13,716 bases of DNA from Acidobacteriaceae bacterium. GTDB taxonomy: Bacteria > Acidobacteriota > Terriglobia > Terriglobales > Acidobacteriaceae. The stretch spans positions 1 to 13,716 of the forward strand of contig PMWR01000561.1 of NCBI GenBank assembly GCA_003166055.1, read 5' to 3'. How positions within the stretch are numbered: the first letter of the stretch is position 1; every line of letters starts with the position of its first letter. A model generated the notes under the pieces. The model worked only from the letters and a program-made list of their open reading frames with translations. It was not told where the DNA came from and did not search any database. The position numbers and the translations under genes were made by a program. Below are positions 6,793 through 13,716 of the stretch, in pieces.

Positions 6793-9240
6793 CTAACTGG
6801 CAGCGGTACTCAAAGCCGATCGAAGAGCCGCAACTGTGCCCTGTGCCTCGCGAAATGGCTTCCCGGCTTCATAAAGCATCAAGCGATTTCGGATTGCGCT
6901 TGCCATCTTCGAATTTCCCCGCTTCTCAGCGAGACCCAGCGCCTGTTGCGCCAACGCAATTGCGCGCGGGAACTGCCCGTTCTCCGCGTACGCTGCGGCA
7001 AGGGTATCCAGCATGTCGGCATCGTCGGACGGAGCAAGGTTCCTGGCGGCTTGGGCGAGAGACAAGGCCTCCCGGCCGTTGCGAAGCGAGGCATCCGGAG
7101 TTGTGGCCAGCAGCCACGCGGCGCCCAGAGTGGCTGTCGCGCTGCCAGGGTCGATTTCCCGCGCCTTTTGCCAATGTGCAAGCGCCTGTGCGCCTTTCCC
7201 TAGATTCTCATAAGCGCTTGCCAGGGCCTCCTCGCAGGATTCGAAGTGCGGTCTGATCTCAATGGCTGCCAGTAGCTCCGGCAACGCCTGCTCCGCGTGT
7301 CCCTGATCCAGCATGAACCTTCCCAGAACGAAGCGGTTCTGAGCCGACATGGGGTTGATGCGAACTGCCAGGCGAAGGTGTTCGAACCCCTCCTGGAACT
7401 CTCCATGAACGTAAAGCGATATCCCCAGGCCGTTCTGAGCCTTTGCGTTTCCCGGATCAAGCGCCACCGCTTTCTTCCATATATCGAGGGCCTTGTCGTT
7501 TTCTCCTTTGTCCTCCAGTTCCATGGCCTCGTCGATGAGCTTGTAGAGTTCGACGGCGGGAACCTGAATGTCCTCGATCCCATCCTCGTCTGTGTTCACG
7601 AATTCGGGAAGGTTCACGGCGCGGTTGGCCGCGGTGGAGTTGTCGATGAGAATAGCGGGGCTGGAATTGCCCTCACTGTCGAGATGCGTGAGATACATCT
7701 GCGTGTAGGGCGAGCGAGCCTTCGACGAAAAAACCAGCCAACGCCCGTTGGGCGAAAAGCTATGCCATGAATTCATGAGCGAGGTGTTGGCACGGAGGCG
7801 GCGCGCCTCGCCGCCTGCAAAGGGAACGATGTAAAGCTGGCTGTCGGGACGCATGAGCTGCCCGTTGCGGCACTGCACGAAGACGATCCATCGCCCATCC
7901 GGAGAGACCTTGGGGAAGTTATTGCTCATGCCGTTATGTGACGCGCCCTCGATTGGCTCAGGCGTGCCGCCGTTGCCATCGTTGAAGGGAACGCGGTAAA
8001 GATCGTACTGAATCTGCGTTTCATTGGGATCGTTGGCGTGCATTGCTTTCGGTTGCCCCGGCGGATAAGGGTCAACTGCTTCGGCCCGCGCAAACACAAT
8101 GTATTTGCCATCCGGACTCCAAACGCCATCTGTTTGCACAAAACGTGGATCGTCGGCGCCCGGCAGAGGCTGGCGTTTGCCGGCGGCACGGTCATACCAC
8201 TCCAGAATTCCCCGTGTGGGATAGAACACCTGCAAAAAGCGATAGTCCTTGAAGTTTGTGACGTAATAAGTGTTTGAGATATCCAGCGCAGAGCCGGCAA
8301 AGGTGCTCAGGACAAAACGCCCGTCCGGCGACACCTGCGACATGAAGCCCACGCGAACCTTGCCTGCCTGGCCGTCGGTATTCCACTGCACAATATCCTT
8401 GTTCTGAATGGACATGTGCTGCGCGACCGGGACGACGGCGTAAAGGCCTTTGTCGTTGGCCGGGCCATCGACGTCGATGCCCATCGTCTTGCCGTCGCGG
8501 GAAAATGAATGGCAATTGGCGCAGGTGGGCATATTTGTCAGCACCGTGCGGCTCTCCGGCTGGCGAATATCCCTCAGCCGCCAGCGAATCAGATGAATGG
8601 ACGCGGGAGACAATGGCTGGACAGTACCGTTTGCGCCGGCGCTCGGCATGAGCGGAACATCGCGGTAAAAGATTGGTCCGTTCACCGGATCGGCAGAGGT
8701 GGTAAGTGAAATGCTTGCCCGAGAAACCTCGCCGCGCGCCTGGCTGGAACCGGTAATCGTGAATGTGGCGGGCGACTCCTTGGAGTGCGCTTGAATGTCC
8801 TGCCAGGTGGACGCGTCCGGAGTCCACGTCCATGAAGACGCTTGCTGCGGAGTGAGCTTGGGCAGTTCGTTTGTGTTGCTGATGCACTCCGGATCGATGG
8901 CGCCGAGGTGCATCCGTTCGGCTTTGGGTTGAAAATGCATTGGAGCAGATTTGTCGGCAAAGACGATTTCGATTTGCCATGAGCTTGCTGCCGCATCGCG
9001 CCAGATAAATGTGGGCGGCGTGATTCCGGGCGGGAAAATGGAGCCATTTTCCGGATAGTCGATGGAAATGGGCCACAGATCTGCACTGGATTCGCTCGAT
9101 AAACGAGTCTGTGCCGCCCCGATGACACCGTGGCGCATCGGTAGAAAGCAGGAGCAGGCAATGAGGATAGTCAGGATTGTGCCCACGGCCGCGAGTGAGC
9201 GCTTATGCAAAAATGACGACCATGACAGCCACTGGAGCAT
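6793..9240 (-). CDS. Lipoprotein-like protein with one c-type heme motif, PD40 propeller repeats and TPRs
   Basis: An 815-residue envelope protein of unknown function. ATG 9240 is chosen because GGAGG lies eight bases before it; a start 13 codons upstream has no such site. The N-terminus has positive residues (HKR, 12-14), a hydrophobic run and LIAC with Cys29, a plausible lipobox; an uncleaved anchor is the alternative. Residues about 50-220 are beta-rich and unassigned. A single CANCH motif at 240-244 (bases 8523-8509) predicts one covalently bound heme c. Then come propeller-type repeats marked SPDG at 304, 375 and 446 and SPNG at 496 (PD40/TolB-like), and tetratricopeptide repeats from about 565 to 790. 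Heme attachment needs export, consistent with the N-terminus. It lies between the receptor and GH2 genes, suggesting a role tied to substrate uptake or processing at the envelope; electron transfer or signalling is speculation. Confidence 0.88.
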   Translation of the reverse strand: MLQWLSWSSFLHKRSLAAVGTILTILIACSCFLPMRHGVIGAAQTRLSSESSADLWPISIDYPENGSIFPPGITPPTFIWRDAAASSWQIEIVFADKSAPMHFQPKAERMHLGAIDPECISNTNELPKLTPQQASSWTWTPDASTWQDIQAHSKESPATFTITGSSQARGEVSRASISLTTSADPVNGPIFYRDVPLMPSAGANGTVQPLSPASIHLIRWRLRDIRQPESRTVLTNMPTCANCHSFSRDGKTMGIDVDGPANDKGLYAVVPVAQHMSIQNKDIVQWNTDGQAGKVRVGFMSQVSPDGRFVLSTFAGSALDISNTYYVTNFKDYRFLQVFYPTRGILEWYDRAAGKRQPLPGADDPRFVQTDGVWSPDGKYIVFARAEAVDPYPPGQPKAMHANDPNETQIQYDLYRVPFNDGNGGTPEPIEGASHNGMSNNFPKVSPDGRWIVFVQCRNGQLMRPDSQLYIVPFAGGEARRLRANTSLMNSWHSFSPNGRWLVFSSKARSPYTQMYLTHLDSEGNSSPAILIDNSTAANRAVNLPEFVNTDEDGIEDIQVPAVELYKLIDEAMELEDKGENDKALDIWKKAVALDPGNAKAQNGLGISLYVHGEFQEGFEHLRLAVRINPMSAQNRFVLGRFMLDQGHAEQALPELLAAIEIRPHFESCEEALASAYENLGKGAQALAHWQKAREIDPGSATATLGAAWLLATTPDASLRNGREALSLAQAARNLAPSDDADMLDTLAAAYAENGQFPRAIALAQQALGLAEKRGNSKMASAIRNRLMLYEAGKPFREAQGTVAALRSALSTAAS

Positions 9241-9248
9241 CCGTTGAA

Positions 9249-9253
9249 CCTCC
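9249..9253 (-). promoter_or_regulatory. Ribosome binding site fixing the heme/TPR gene start at 9240
   Basis: The minus strand carries GGAGG eight bases before ATG. It places the start so that the hydrophobic export signal is close to the N-terminus. Confidence 0.75.
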
Positions 9254-9340
9254 GGGTTCACGCTCGACCAGTGACCCACAAAACAATGTTACGACCGTGC
9301 ACCTGGGGGAAGGCCATGCGGGAACACCGTCGATATCGAA

Positions 9341-9385
9341 GAAATGAAACAGGCCCGGGCAGCTGGATGCGCCGCCCGGGCCTGT
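9341..9385 (-). terminator. Intrinsic terminator after the TonB-dependent receptor gene
   Basis: On the minus strand, eight bases after the TAA stop at 9393, a 12-bp perfect stem (arms 9385-9374 and 9360-9349, ACAGGCCCGGGC-type) with a 13-base loop is followed by the T-rich TTTCATTTC. It should end most receptor transcripts and so separates the receptor from the heme/TPR-GH2 pair, which then needs its own promoter in 9241-9340; no clear one is visible. Confidence 0.8.
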
Positions 9386-9392
9386 GGGTTGG

Positions 9393-12300
9393 TTAGAAAG
9401 TGAGTTTCAGAGCGGCCTGACCTATACGCGTGGTGTTGGAAGTGCCGCCAAAGCCGCCGTTGCCGCAGTTGATTTCGCCAGCGCATCCGTCCCCGCCGGC
9501 CGAGCCAGAAGGCGGACTGGCATCCGGATTGCTCATGACCGGGTGGTTAGTGGCGTTGTAGAACTCGAAGCGGAACTGAAGCTGGTAATGCTCCAGGATC
9601 GTCCAGTTCTTCATCAGCGACGAGTCGATGTTGAAGCTCGGAGGGCCCTGCATGAGGTTGCGGCCGCTGTTGCCGAAGGTCCCGTCGTGACGGGTCGTAA
9701 ACGCAGCCGTGTTGAAGTATTGCTTTGTCCAGTTGGACCGCCCGCCTTGGCGAACCTTGAGCGGCACTCCCGGGACACGGTCAGGGCGGTCGGAACTGCA
9801 GCCATTGAAGCAGCCGTCGCCCTTGTTAAGCTCGCCATAGGCAGCATTGCTGTTGCCGGGTCCGAGGCTGAACGGCGTGCCCGACTGCCAGGTGATGATG
9901 GGACTGATTTCCCAGCCTCCCAGCGCTTCGCGCACAATAAGGTTCTGCGACCTCAACTCCGGACTGCGGTAAACAAAGTTGCTGGTCCAGGTGAAGGGGA
10001 TATTTGCATTGCCGGGGCCGCGGCTCCAGCGCAGGTTGGCGGGATTGTTCATGCCGCTTGTTTCGCCTGCAATGTCGGCGAAACTCGACACGTCGAGTGT
10101 CTTCTCCCAGGTAAAGCTGGACTGCGCCTGGAGGCCATGGGACAAGTGCCGCTGAGCGGTAACCTGTAGCGAGTGATAGCTAGCCGTGGCCCCACTGTCG
10201 TATTCCAGGATTTGGGTGAAGGCGGGGTGCGGGTAGGAAGCTAGTACGAGGCTGCCATTGGTGAGGTTTGTTTGCGTTGGCAGCGGGCAGGTTGGGTTGT
10301 TGTAGTAGGTGCAGTAGCTGTAGCCGGCGAAGTTCCTATCTATCACGTAGTCCTGGTGATAAGACTCGCTGCCTACATAGGCCACGCGAATCGCCGTCAC
10401 CCCGTTGATCTGATGCTCCACGGAGGCGTTCCAGGCCTCGGTCATGGCCGCCTTGAAGCTCCGGCCGAAGGAATCCTGCACATAGACCGGGCCGGGTATC
10501 GCAGAGTTCTCGGGGGGCTTGTAGGTGGGGTTGGCCCATGGGATCTGGCCGGGGCCGGTGCCGAATGGGTTGCCGTTTGGTGTATCGAACGACGGGGTCG
10601 CCCATGGATTGTGGAAGTTCATGAATCCGGCCATCGCCTGGCTGGTGTTCGGCGTGCAGTTAGTGACTACGCCGCCAGTGGAGCAAATCGGCGAATTCGA
10701 CGGCGCGCTCGGTGAAAATGCCGGAGCAAAGGGCGCCATATCTACGACGTGGTTGTAGTCGGAGTAAGGCACCGGAGCGCTGAACAGGCCGAACGCGGCG
10801 TGGAAGGAGGTGCGGGGCATGTTCTTGGGCTGATAGGCAACGCCGATGCGGGGCTCAAAGAATTTCTTGTCCGCGGGGCGAAGGCCTGCATTCATATTGG
10901 TGTCACCGGGGTAAATGAGTCCCGTTGGCGCGGCGGGGAATATGAAGCTCTGCTGGCCAGCCACGAAAGCCGTTCCACGGCCTCCGATAGAAGCCGGCGG
11001 CGAGTCCGGATCCCAGCGCAATCCGAGAGTAAGGGTGAGGCCGGGTCTCAGGCGGAACTCGTCGTTGACGTACGGGTCGATCAGCCATCCCTGGATGTCG
11101 GCCAGTTCGCCAGCTCCCTGCTCGTAGTTGCCCATGTAACCCATGAGCCAGTCTGCCACGCCATTGCCGCTGTACGTGCCGTTGAAGTCGATGATGGCGT
11201 CGGCCGGATAGTTTAATGCGTTTTCGACCGAGCGCTGGTGCACCAAATCGATGCCTGTCGATATGGTGTGACGATGGATGGTCTTGATCAGGGTGTCGGA
11301 GAAGCCGATGGTGCCACGGACTTCATTCGAGGGCTCGGTCCAGCCGCCGTTGGAGCCGCCGAAATAGGCGCCTTCCATGTAGCAGACCGGCTCAGTGATG
11401 TTGATGTAGCGCGACCAGCATATCTGTTTGCCGTTTTTGTCAAGGACCGCAGTGCCGTTATGCGAGCTCTGCTGGGTCCAGAAACCTGTGAAGGTGTTGA
11501 CCGTGGTGGGGTTCACCGTCCAGTTGTGCTGGGCGATCTCGTTGAAATACCACATCTGCTCGCCGAAGGTCTGGCTCCAGTTGACCAAGTTGATCACGGA
11601 GAGGACATTGCCAGGCGTGTCGCCGGCAGGCTGCACGAATTTGTCGATAAAGGAGCGCAGGGTGAGGCGCTGGCTCTTGGTCAGATCGTAGTCAACCTTG
11701 GCCGTGTACTCGTTTTTCTTGGAATTTGCCAGGGAGGCCGATGCGTACAGCATCCCGCCGGCCAGATTCTGGGCCGCCGAGGTAGGAGGCGCAGTCCCTG
11801 AAGCCGCGGCTGTGTGACCGGGGAGCCCGTCGTTGGTAAACTGCAGGGCCACCGAATCAAGACCGGCCGTGCCGCCGATCACCTGGTTAGGCACCCCATT
11901 GACGGTATGGAATGGTCCGTTCAGCCAGCCGCAGTTGGTTGTCTGTTCCGATGCAGGTACGTTAAAGCCCGAGCCGCAGTTGGAACTGTTGGCCTGAGCG
12001 TAAGTGATGAGCCCGCTGAAGTCGCCAGTCATCATCTGCTGGGTGGGCGTGGTGGTGGAATTGCTCGTTGTTCCTGGGCCGCCAACCTGGACGGTTCCCT
12101 GGTAGTTGAAGAAGAAGAACAGCTTGTTCTTGAGGGCCGGTCCGCCGACATAGCCGCCGAACTGGTTTTGCCGATAGACGTCCTGCTGGTGGTTGCTCCA
12201 GTTCGATGCGTCGAAATCCCCGTTGCGCATGAAATCCCATAGGCCGCCGTGCCATTGGTTGGTGCCGCTCCTGGTGGCCATCGAAACCACGCCGCCGGTC

Positions 12301-13037
12301 GAGAAGCCATAGACGGCGCTGAAGTTGTTGGTGATCAGGCGGAACTCCTGCGTGGCGTCGGAGTTGGGCGTGGGCGAGTTGGAGCCCAGGTAGGTATCCA
12401 TATTGGAGACGCCGTCCAGCATGTAGAAAGTGCTGCCGATGCGGCCGCCATTGGAGGAAGCCACGGACTCGCCGGGAAAGGAGAAGCCGTTCTGCTGCCA
12501 GGCAACGCCGGCCCTGTTGCCTTCGAGCATGCCCGGCGCCAGCAGCGCCAGAGAGGATGGATCGCGGCCGTTCAACGGCAATTCGCTCACCGCTGCCTCG
12601 TTGATCGTCATGCCCAGCTCGGCCGAGGTGGTGTCGATCAGTTCGGCATTGGCGGTTACGTTGATCGTCTCGCCCTTGGCTGTCGCCACCTTCAATTGGA
12701 CATTCTGCGTAGCATAAAGGTTGGCGTTGATGACAATGCCCTTCTGCACGTATTCAGCGAAGGAATTGGCCACAACCGTAAGCGCATAATGGCCCGGCTC
12801 CAGCAGCTTGAACAGATAAACTCCCTGTCCATCGGTTACCGCATTTTGCGTGTAGTTGGTATCGACATCGGTGAGGGCGACAGCCGCGCCTGGAATGGCC
12901 GCACCCGAAGGATCGGTAACCTGACCTGTCAGGCTTCCGCTTGTGCCTTGCCCGAAGAGCAAGGCAGCCGAGCTGACGAAGCCGAGAACGGCTACGAGCA
13001 GCAGACTTCGTAAACCCTTTGCGTTGATCAATTGCAT
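9393..13037 (-). CDS. Oar-like TonB-dependent outer-membrane receptor with carboxypeptidase-regulatory domain
   Basis: A 1214-residue outer-membrane transporter, expected to take up an oligosaccharide or similar ligand with TonB-ExbBD energy. ATG 13037 has a strong AGGAGG five bases upstream. The signal peptide spans about residues 1-30 (basic start, hydrophobic LLLVAVLGFVSSAALL, cleavage near FGQ/GT). Residues about 33-115 form a carboxypeptidase-regulatory-like beta sandwich (GQVTDPSGAAIPGA, YLFKLLEPGHYALTV). The plug follows with ELPLNGRD at 152-159, typical of the acidobacterial Oar-like class, then a region around TRSGTNQWHGGLW and a very long barrel. The protein ends in LKLTF; a terminal Phe is the normal barrel-assembly signal. 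I see no obvious TonB box. The gene appears intact. Two LacI-type operators lie 80-115 bp upstream, and the following genes encode envelope proteins for glycan use, so a carbohydrate ligand is likely but not shown. Confidence 0.94.
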   Translation of the reverse strand: MQLINAKGLRSLLLVAVLGFVSSAALLFGQGTSGSLTGQVTDPSGAAIPGAAVALTDVDTNYTQNAVTDGQGVYLFKLLEPGHYALTVVANSFAEYVQKGIVINANLYATQNVQLKVATAKGETINVTANAELIDTTSAELGMTINEAAVSELPLNGRDPSSLALLAPGMLEGNRAGVAWQQNGFSFPGESVASSNGGRIGSTFYMLDGVSNMDTYLGSNSPTPNSDATQEFRLITNNFSAVYGFSTGGVVSMATRSGTNQWHGGLWDFMRNGDFDASNWSNHQQDVYRQNQFGGYVGGPALKNKLFFFFNYQGTVQVGGPGTTSNSTTTPTQQMMTGDFSGLITYAQANSSNCGSGFNVPASEQTTNCGWLNGPFHTVNGVPNQVIGGTAGLDSVALQFTNDGLPGHTAAASGTAPPTSAAQNLAGGMLYASASLANSKKNEYTAKVDYDLTKSQRLTLRSFIDKFVQPAGDTPGNVLSVINLVNWSQTFGEQMWYFNEIAQHNWTVNPTTVNTFTGFWTQQSSHNGTAVLDKNGKQICWSRYINITEPVCYMEGAYFGGSNGGWTEPSNEVRGTIGFSDTLIKTIHRHTISTGIDLVHQRSVENALNYPADAIIDFNGTYSGNGVADWLMGYMGNYEQGAGELADIQGWLIDPYVNDEFRLRPGLTLTLGLRWDPDSPPASIGGRGTAFVAGQQSFIFPAAPTGLIYPGDTNMNAGLRPADKKFFEPRIGVAYQPKNMPRTSFHAAFGLFSAPVPYSDYNHVVDMAPFAPAFSPSAPSNSPICSTGGVVTNCTPNTSQAMAGFMNFHNPWATPSFDTPNGNPFGTGPGQIPWANPTYKPPENSAIPGPVYVQDSFGRSFKAAMTEAWNASVEHQINGVTAIRVAYVGSESYHQDYVIDRNFAGYSYCTYYNNPTCPLPTQTNLTNGSLVLASYPHPAFTQILEYDSGATASYHSLQVTAQRHLSHGLQAQSSFTWEKTLDVSSFADIAGETSGMNNPANLRWSRGPGNANIPFTWTSNFVYRSPELRSQNLIVREALGGWEISPIITWQSGTPFSLGPGNSNAAYGELNKGDGCFNGCSSDRPDRVPGVPLKVRQGGRSNWTKQYFNTAAFTTRHDGTFGNSGRNLMQGPPSFNIDSSLMKNWTILEHYQLQFRFEFYNATNHPVMSNPDASPPSGSAGGDGCAGEINCGNGGFGGTSNTTRIGQAALKLTF

Positions 13038-13042
13038 GACTT

Positions 13043-13048
13043 CCTCCT
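13043..13048 (-). promoter_or_regulatory. Ribosome binding site fixing the receptor start at 13037
   Basis: A perfect AGGAGG on the minus strand, five bases before ATG. It rules out the in-frame TTG at 13055, which lies upstream of this site and would add six residues. Confidence 0.85.
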
Positions 13049-13116
13049 GAAGCAAGTACCCATGGACGCATTCATTGGGTTCAATATCTCCGTGGAATTG
13101 TGCCGAAAGGCTTTTC

Positions 13117-13130
13117 TGAAACCGTTTTCA
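13117..13130. promoter_or_regulatory. LacI-family operator, proximal copy (TGAAACCGTTTTCA)
   Basis: It matches TGAAAnCGnTTTCA exactly, with inverted TGAAA half-sites around a central CG, the classic form of LacI-family operators. It lies 80 bases upstream of the receptor start. Repression by a sugar-responsive LacI-type protein encoded elsewhere is inferred. Confidence 0.75.
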
Positions 13131-13136
13131 TTCCTT

Positions 13137-13150
13137 TGAAATCGTTTTCA
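13137..13150. promoter_or_regulatory. LacI-family operator, distal copy (TGAAATCGTTTTCA)
   Basis: A second exact match to TGAAAnCGnTTTCA, starting 20 bases after the first, so that both dimers would sit on the same face of the helix. Each copy is followed by TTC plus C or G, so a longer unit of about 17 bases is nearly duplicated. Confidence 0.75.
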
Positions 13151-13157
13151 TTCGCTT

Positions 13158-13186
13158 GATACACATTTTCGTTGTGGTGCTTCCAA
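13158..13186 (-). promoter_or_regulatory. Possible promoter of the receptor gene
   Basis: On the minus strand TTGGAA (13186-13181) and TGTATC (13163-13158) are 17 bases apart. Matches to consensus are poor (4 and 3 of 6). The placement is sensible because both LacI-type operators fall just downstream, over the expected transcription start. An alternative -10 (GATATT) nearer the gene cannot be excluded. Confidence 0.3.
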
Positions 13187-13253
13187 ACTCGATGAAAATG
13201 GAACAGCGGAATGCTAGCGCCACATTTACGACGATGTCAACAGAAATCGGCGC

Positions 13254-13284
13254 AAAAAAAGGCCCGCGCCATCTGGGACGCGGG
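13254..13284 (-). terminator. Minus-strand intrinsic terminator with seven T
   Basis: Read on the minus strand, CCCGCG (13284-13279), a 10-base loop and CGCGGG (13268-13263) form a 6-bp GC stem; CC then runs into seven T (13260-13254). It points leftward, so it ends a transcript coming from the right and insulates the receptor promoter. It abuts the stop codon of the small ORF at 13285-13446. Confidence 0.65.
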
Positions 13285-13446
13285 TCATCTTTCCAATCGC
13301 GCGGTTTTGGCCGCGTTCGCCGTGCTCATCCGATTGAAACTGCCGCCTGTGTTTTCCACAGCCCTCAGAGGGGAAATCTTCGAGGTGAGTCGAACGATAC
13401 GCTTCATGGCTTGCTTGTTTGGCCAATTCGGGCCTGATGAAGTCAT
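13285..13446 (-). CDS. Possible small basic protein of 53 residues
   Basis: The minus-strand frame from ATG 13446 to TGA 13287-13285 encodes a 53-residue, Lys/Arg-rich product (starting MTSSGPNWPNKQAMKRIVRL, ending AAKTARLER) that I do not recognise. The support is positional: the stop codon directly abuts an intrinsic terminator on the same strand. GGCGGA lies a few bases before ATG 13446 as a weak ribosome binding site; an internal ATG at 13407 has none. The frame upstream meets a stop after about 15 codons. It could be a real small gene, the tail of a decayed gene, or chance. Confidence 0.3.
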   Translation of the reverse strand: MTSSGPNWPNKQAMKRIVRLTSKISPLRAVENTGGSFNRMSTANAAKTARLER

Positions 13447-13716
13447 GTATCCGCCAAAAGTCGGATCGGCAAAGATTTTTTCCGTTCATGGGGTGCTGCG
13501 CATCTCCGGTCCGCGAAGCGGCCTCTTGTTGCGGCTACGAGCAAGATCTTTCACCCCGGCAAGGGCACGGGCCCCAGTCCGACTTTCGCAGGTGGCTTGT
13601 CTCTTCGCGGGAATGTAAACTGTGCATGACCCTGGCAGTGCGCGCAGGGAGTTGTCTTGCCCTTGAGCAGTGGGGAACGGCCGCATATGAAAACTCATCG
13701 GACAACGATGCTGAGA
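13447..13716. other. Right-edge region with no supported gene
   Basis: Several frames are open on both strands, but none has a good ribosome binding site or recognisable motif. On the plus strand an ATG at 13488 opens a Cys-rich frame that runs off the window, and another ATG at 13687 could be the start of a gene lying mostly outside. A minus-strand frame of 70 residues (13698-13486) is equally unremarkable. I leave all three uncalled. Confidence 0.4.

Noticed and set aside
9384..13013. Long plus-strand ORFs opposite the receptor (for example 9384-10169 and 12249-13013)
   Set aside because: They are antisense shadows of a clearly recognised gene, without ribosome binding sites or family motifs.
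13103..13116. Possible third LacI site near GAAAGGCTTTTC
   Set aside because: It lacks the central CG and the correct half-site spacing; the match is too loose beside two perfect sites.
13387..13395. GTTCGACTC on the minus strand, like a tRNA T-loop
   Set aside because: The flanking bases do not pair into a T-stem and no acceptor or anticodon arm can be found.
13211..13618. Plus-strand ORF of 135 residues
   Set aside because: It reads across the terminator and its A-run, has no properly spaced ribosome binding site and shows no recognisable motif.
13488..13716. Cys-rich plus-strand frame running off the right edge
   Set aside because: No ribosome binding site, low-plausibility composition and competing open frames on the other strand; it looks like chance.

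Overview
The window looks like a carbohydrate-use locus from an Acidobacteriota genome, probably of the Terriglobia type. This is inference from gene content: an Oar-like TonB-dependent receptor with an N-terminal carboxypeptidase-regulatory domain and the ELPLNGRD plug signature, a Tat-exported GH2 enzyme, a composite heme c/PD40/TPR lipoprotein, and moderately GC-rich DNA. I cannot name the genus or species. I see no CRISPR array, tRNA, rRNA, complete insertion sequence or phage gene.

Left part, plus strand (1-3942). The 3' end of a short-chain dehydrogenase (SDR) runs in from the left edge and shares a CTAG stop overlap with a convergent, decayed sugar-acid (MFS) transporter remnant. Then comes a two-gene unit: a zinc-dependent alcohol/polyol dehydrogenase followed 19 bp later by a second SDR whose catalytic Lys is replaced by Arg. 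After a 138-bp gap lies a broken GH29 alpha-L-fucosidase (Tat signal, one frameshift, 3' part missing). The same near-identical palindrome, CTGATATATCA(G/T), lies about 90-110 bp upstream of both the dehydrogenase pair and the fucosidase remnant, which suggests one local repressor once controlled both.

Right part, minus strand (13037 down to 4124). A 1214-residue TonB-dependent receptor is preceded by two perfect LacI-type operators spaced two helical turns apart and followed by a strong terminator. Downstream are an 815-residue lipoprotein-like protein with one CxxCH heme motif, PD40 propeller repeats and TPRs, and then an 846-residue Tat-exported GH2 glycoside hydrolase with both catalytic glutamates. 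The likely division of labour is uptake of oligosaccharide across the outer membrane (receptor), periplasmic cleavage of beta-linked sugar (GH2), an unknown envelope role for the heme/TPR protein, and oxidation of the released sugar or sugar acid by the cytoplasmic dehydrogenases.

The two halves differ in integrity. The minus-strand uptake genes look intact. The plus-strand arm holds two clear gene relics and one dehydrogenase with an altered active site, which suggests a pathway being lost or rewired. The right edge (13038-13716) is mostly intergenic and holds the receptor's control region, a minus-strand terminator with a run of seven U, and a possible 53-residue ORF ending exactly at that terminator.
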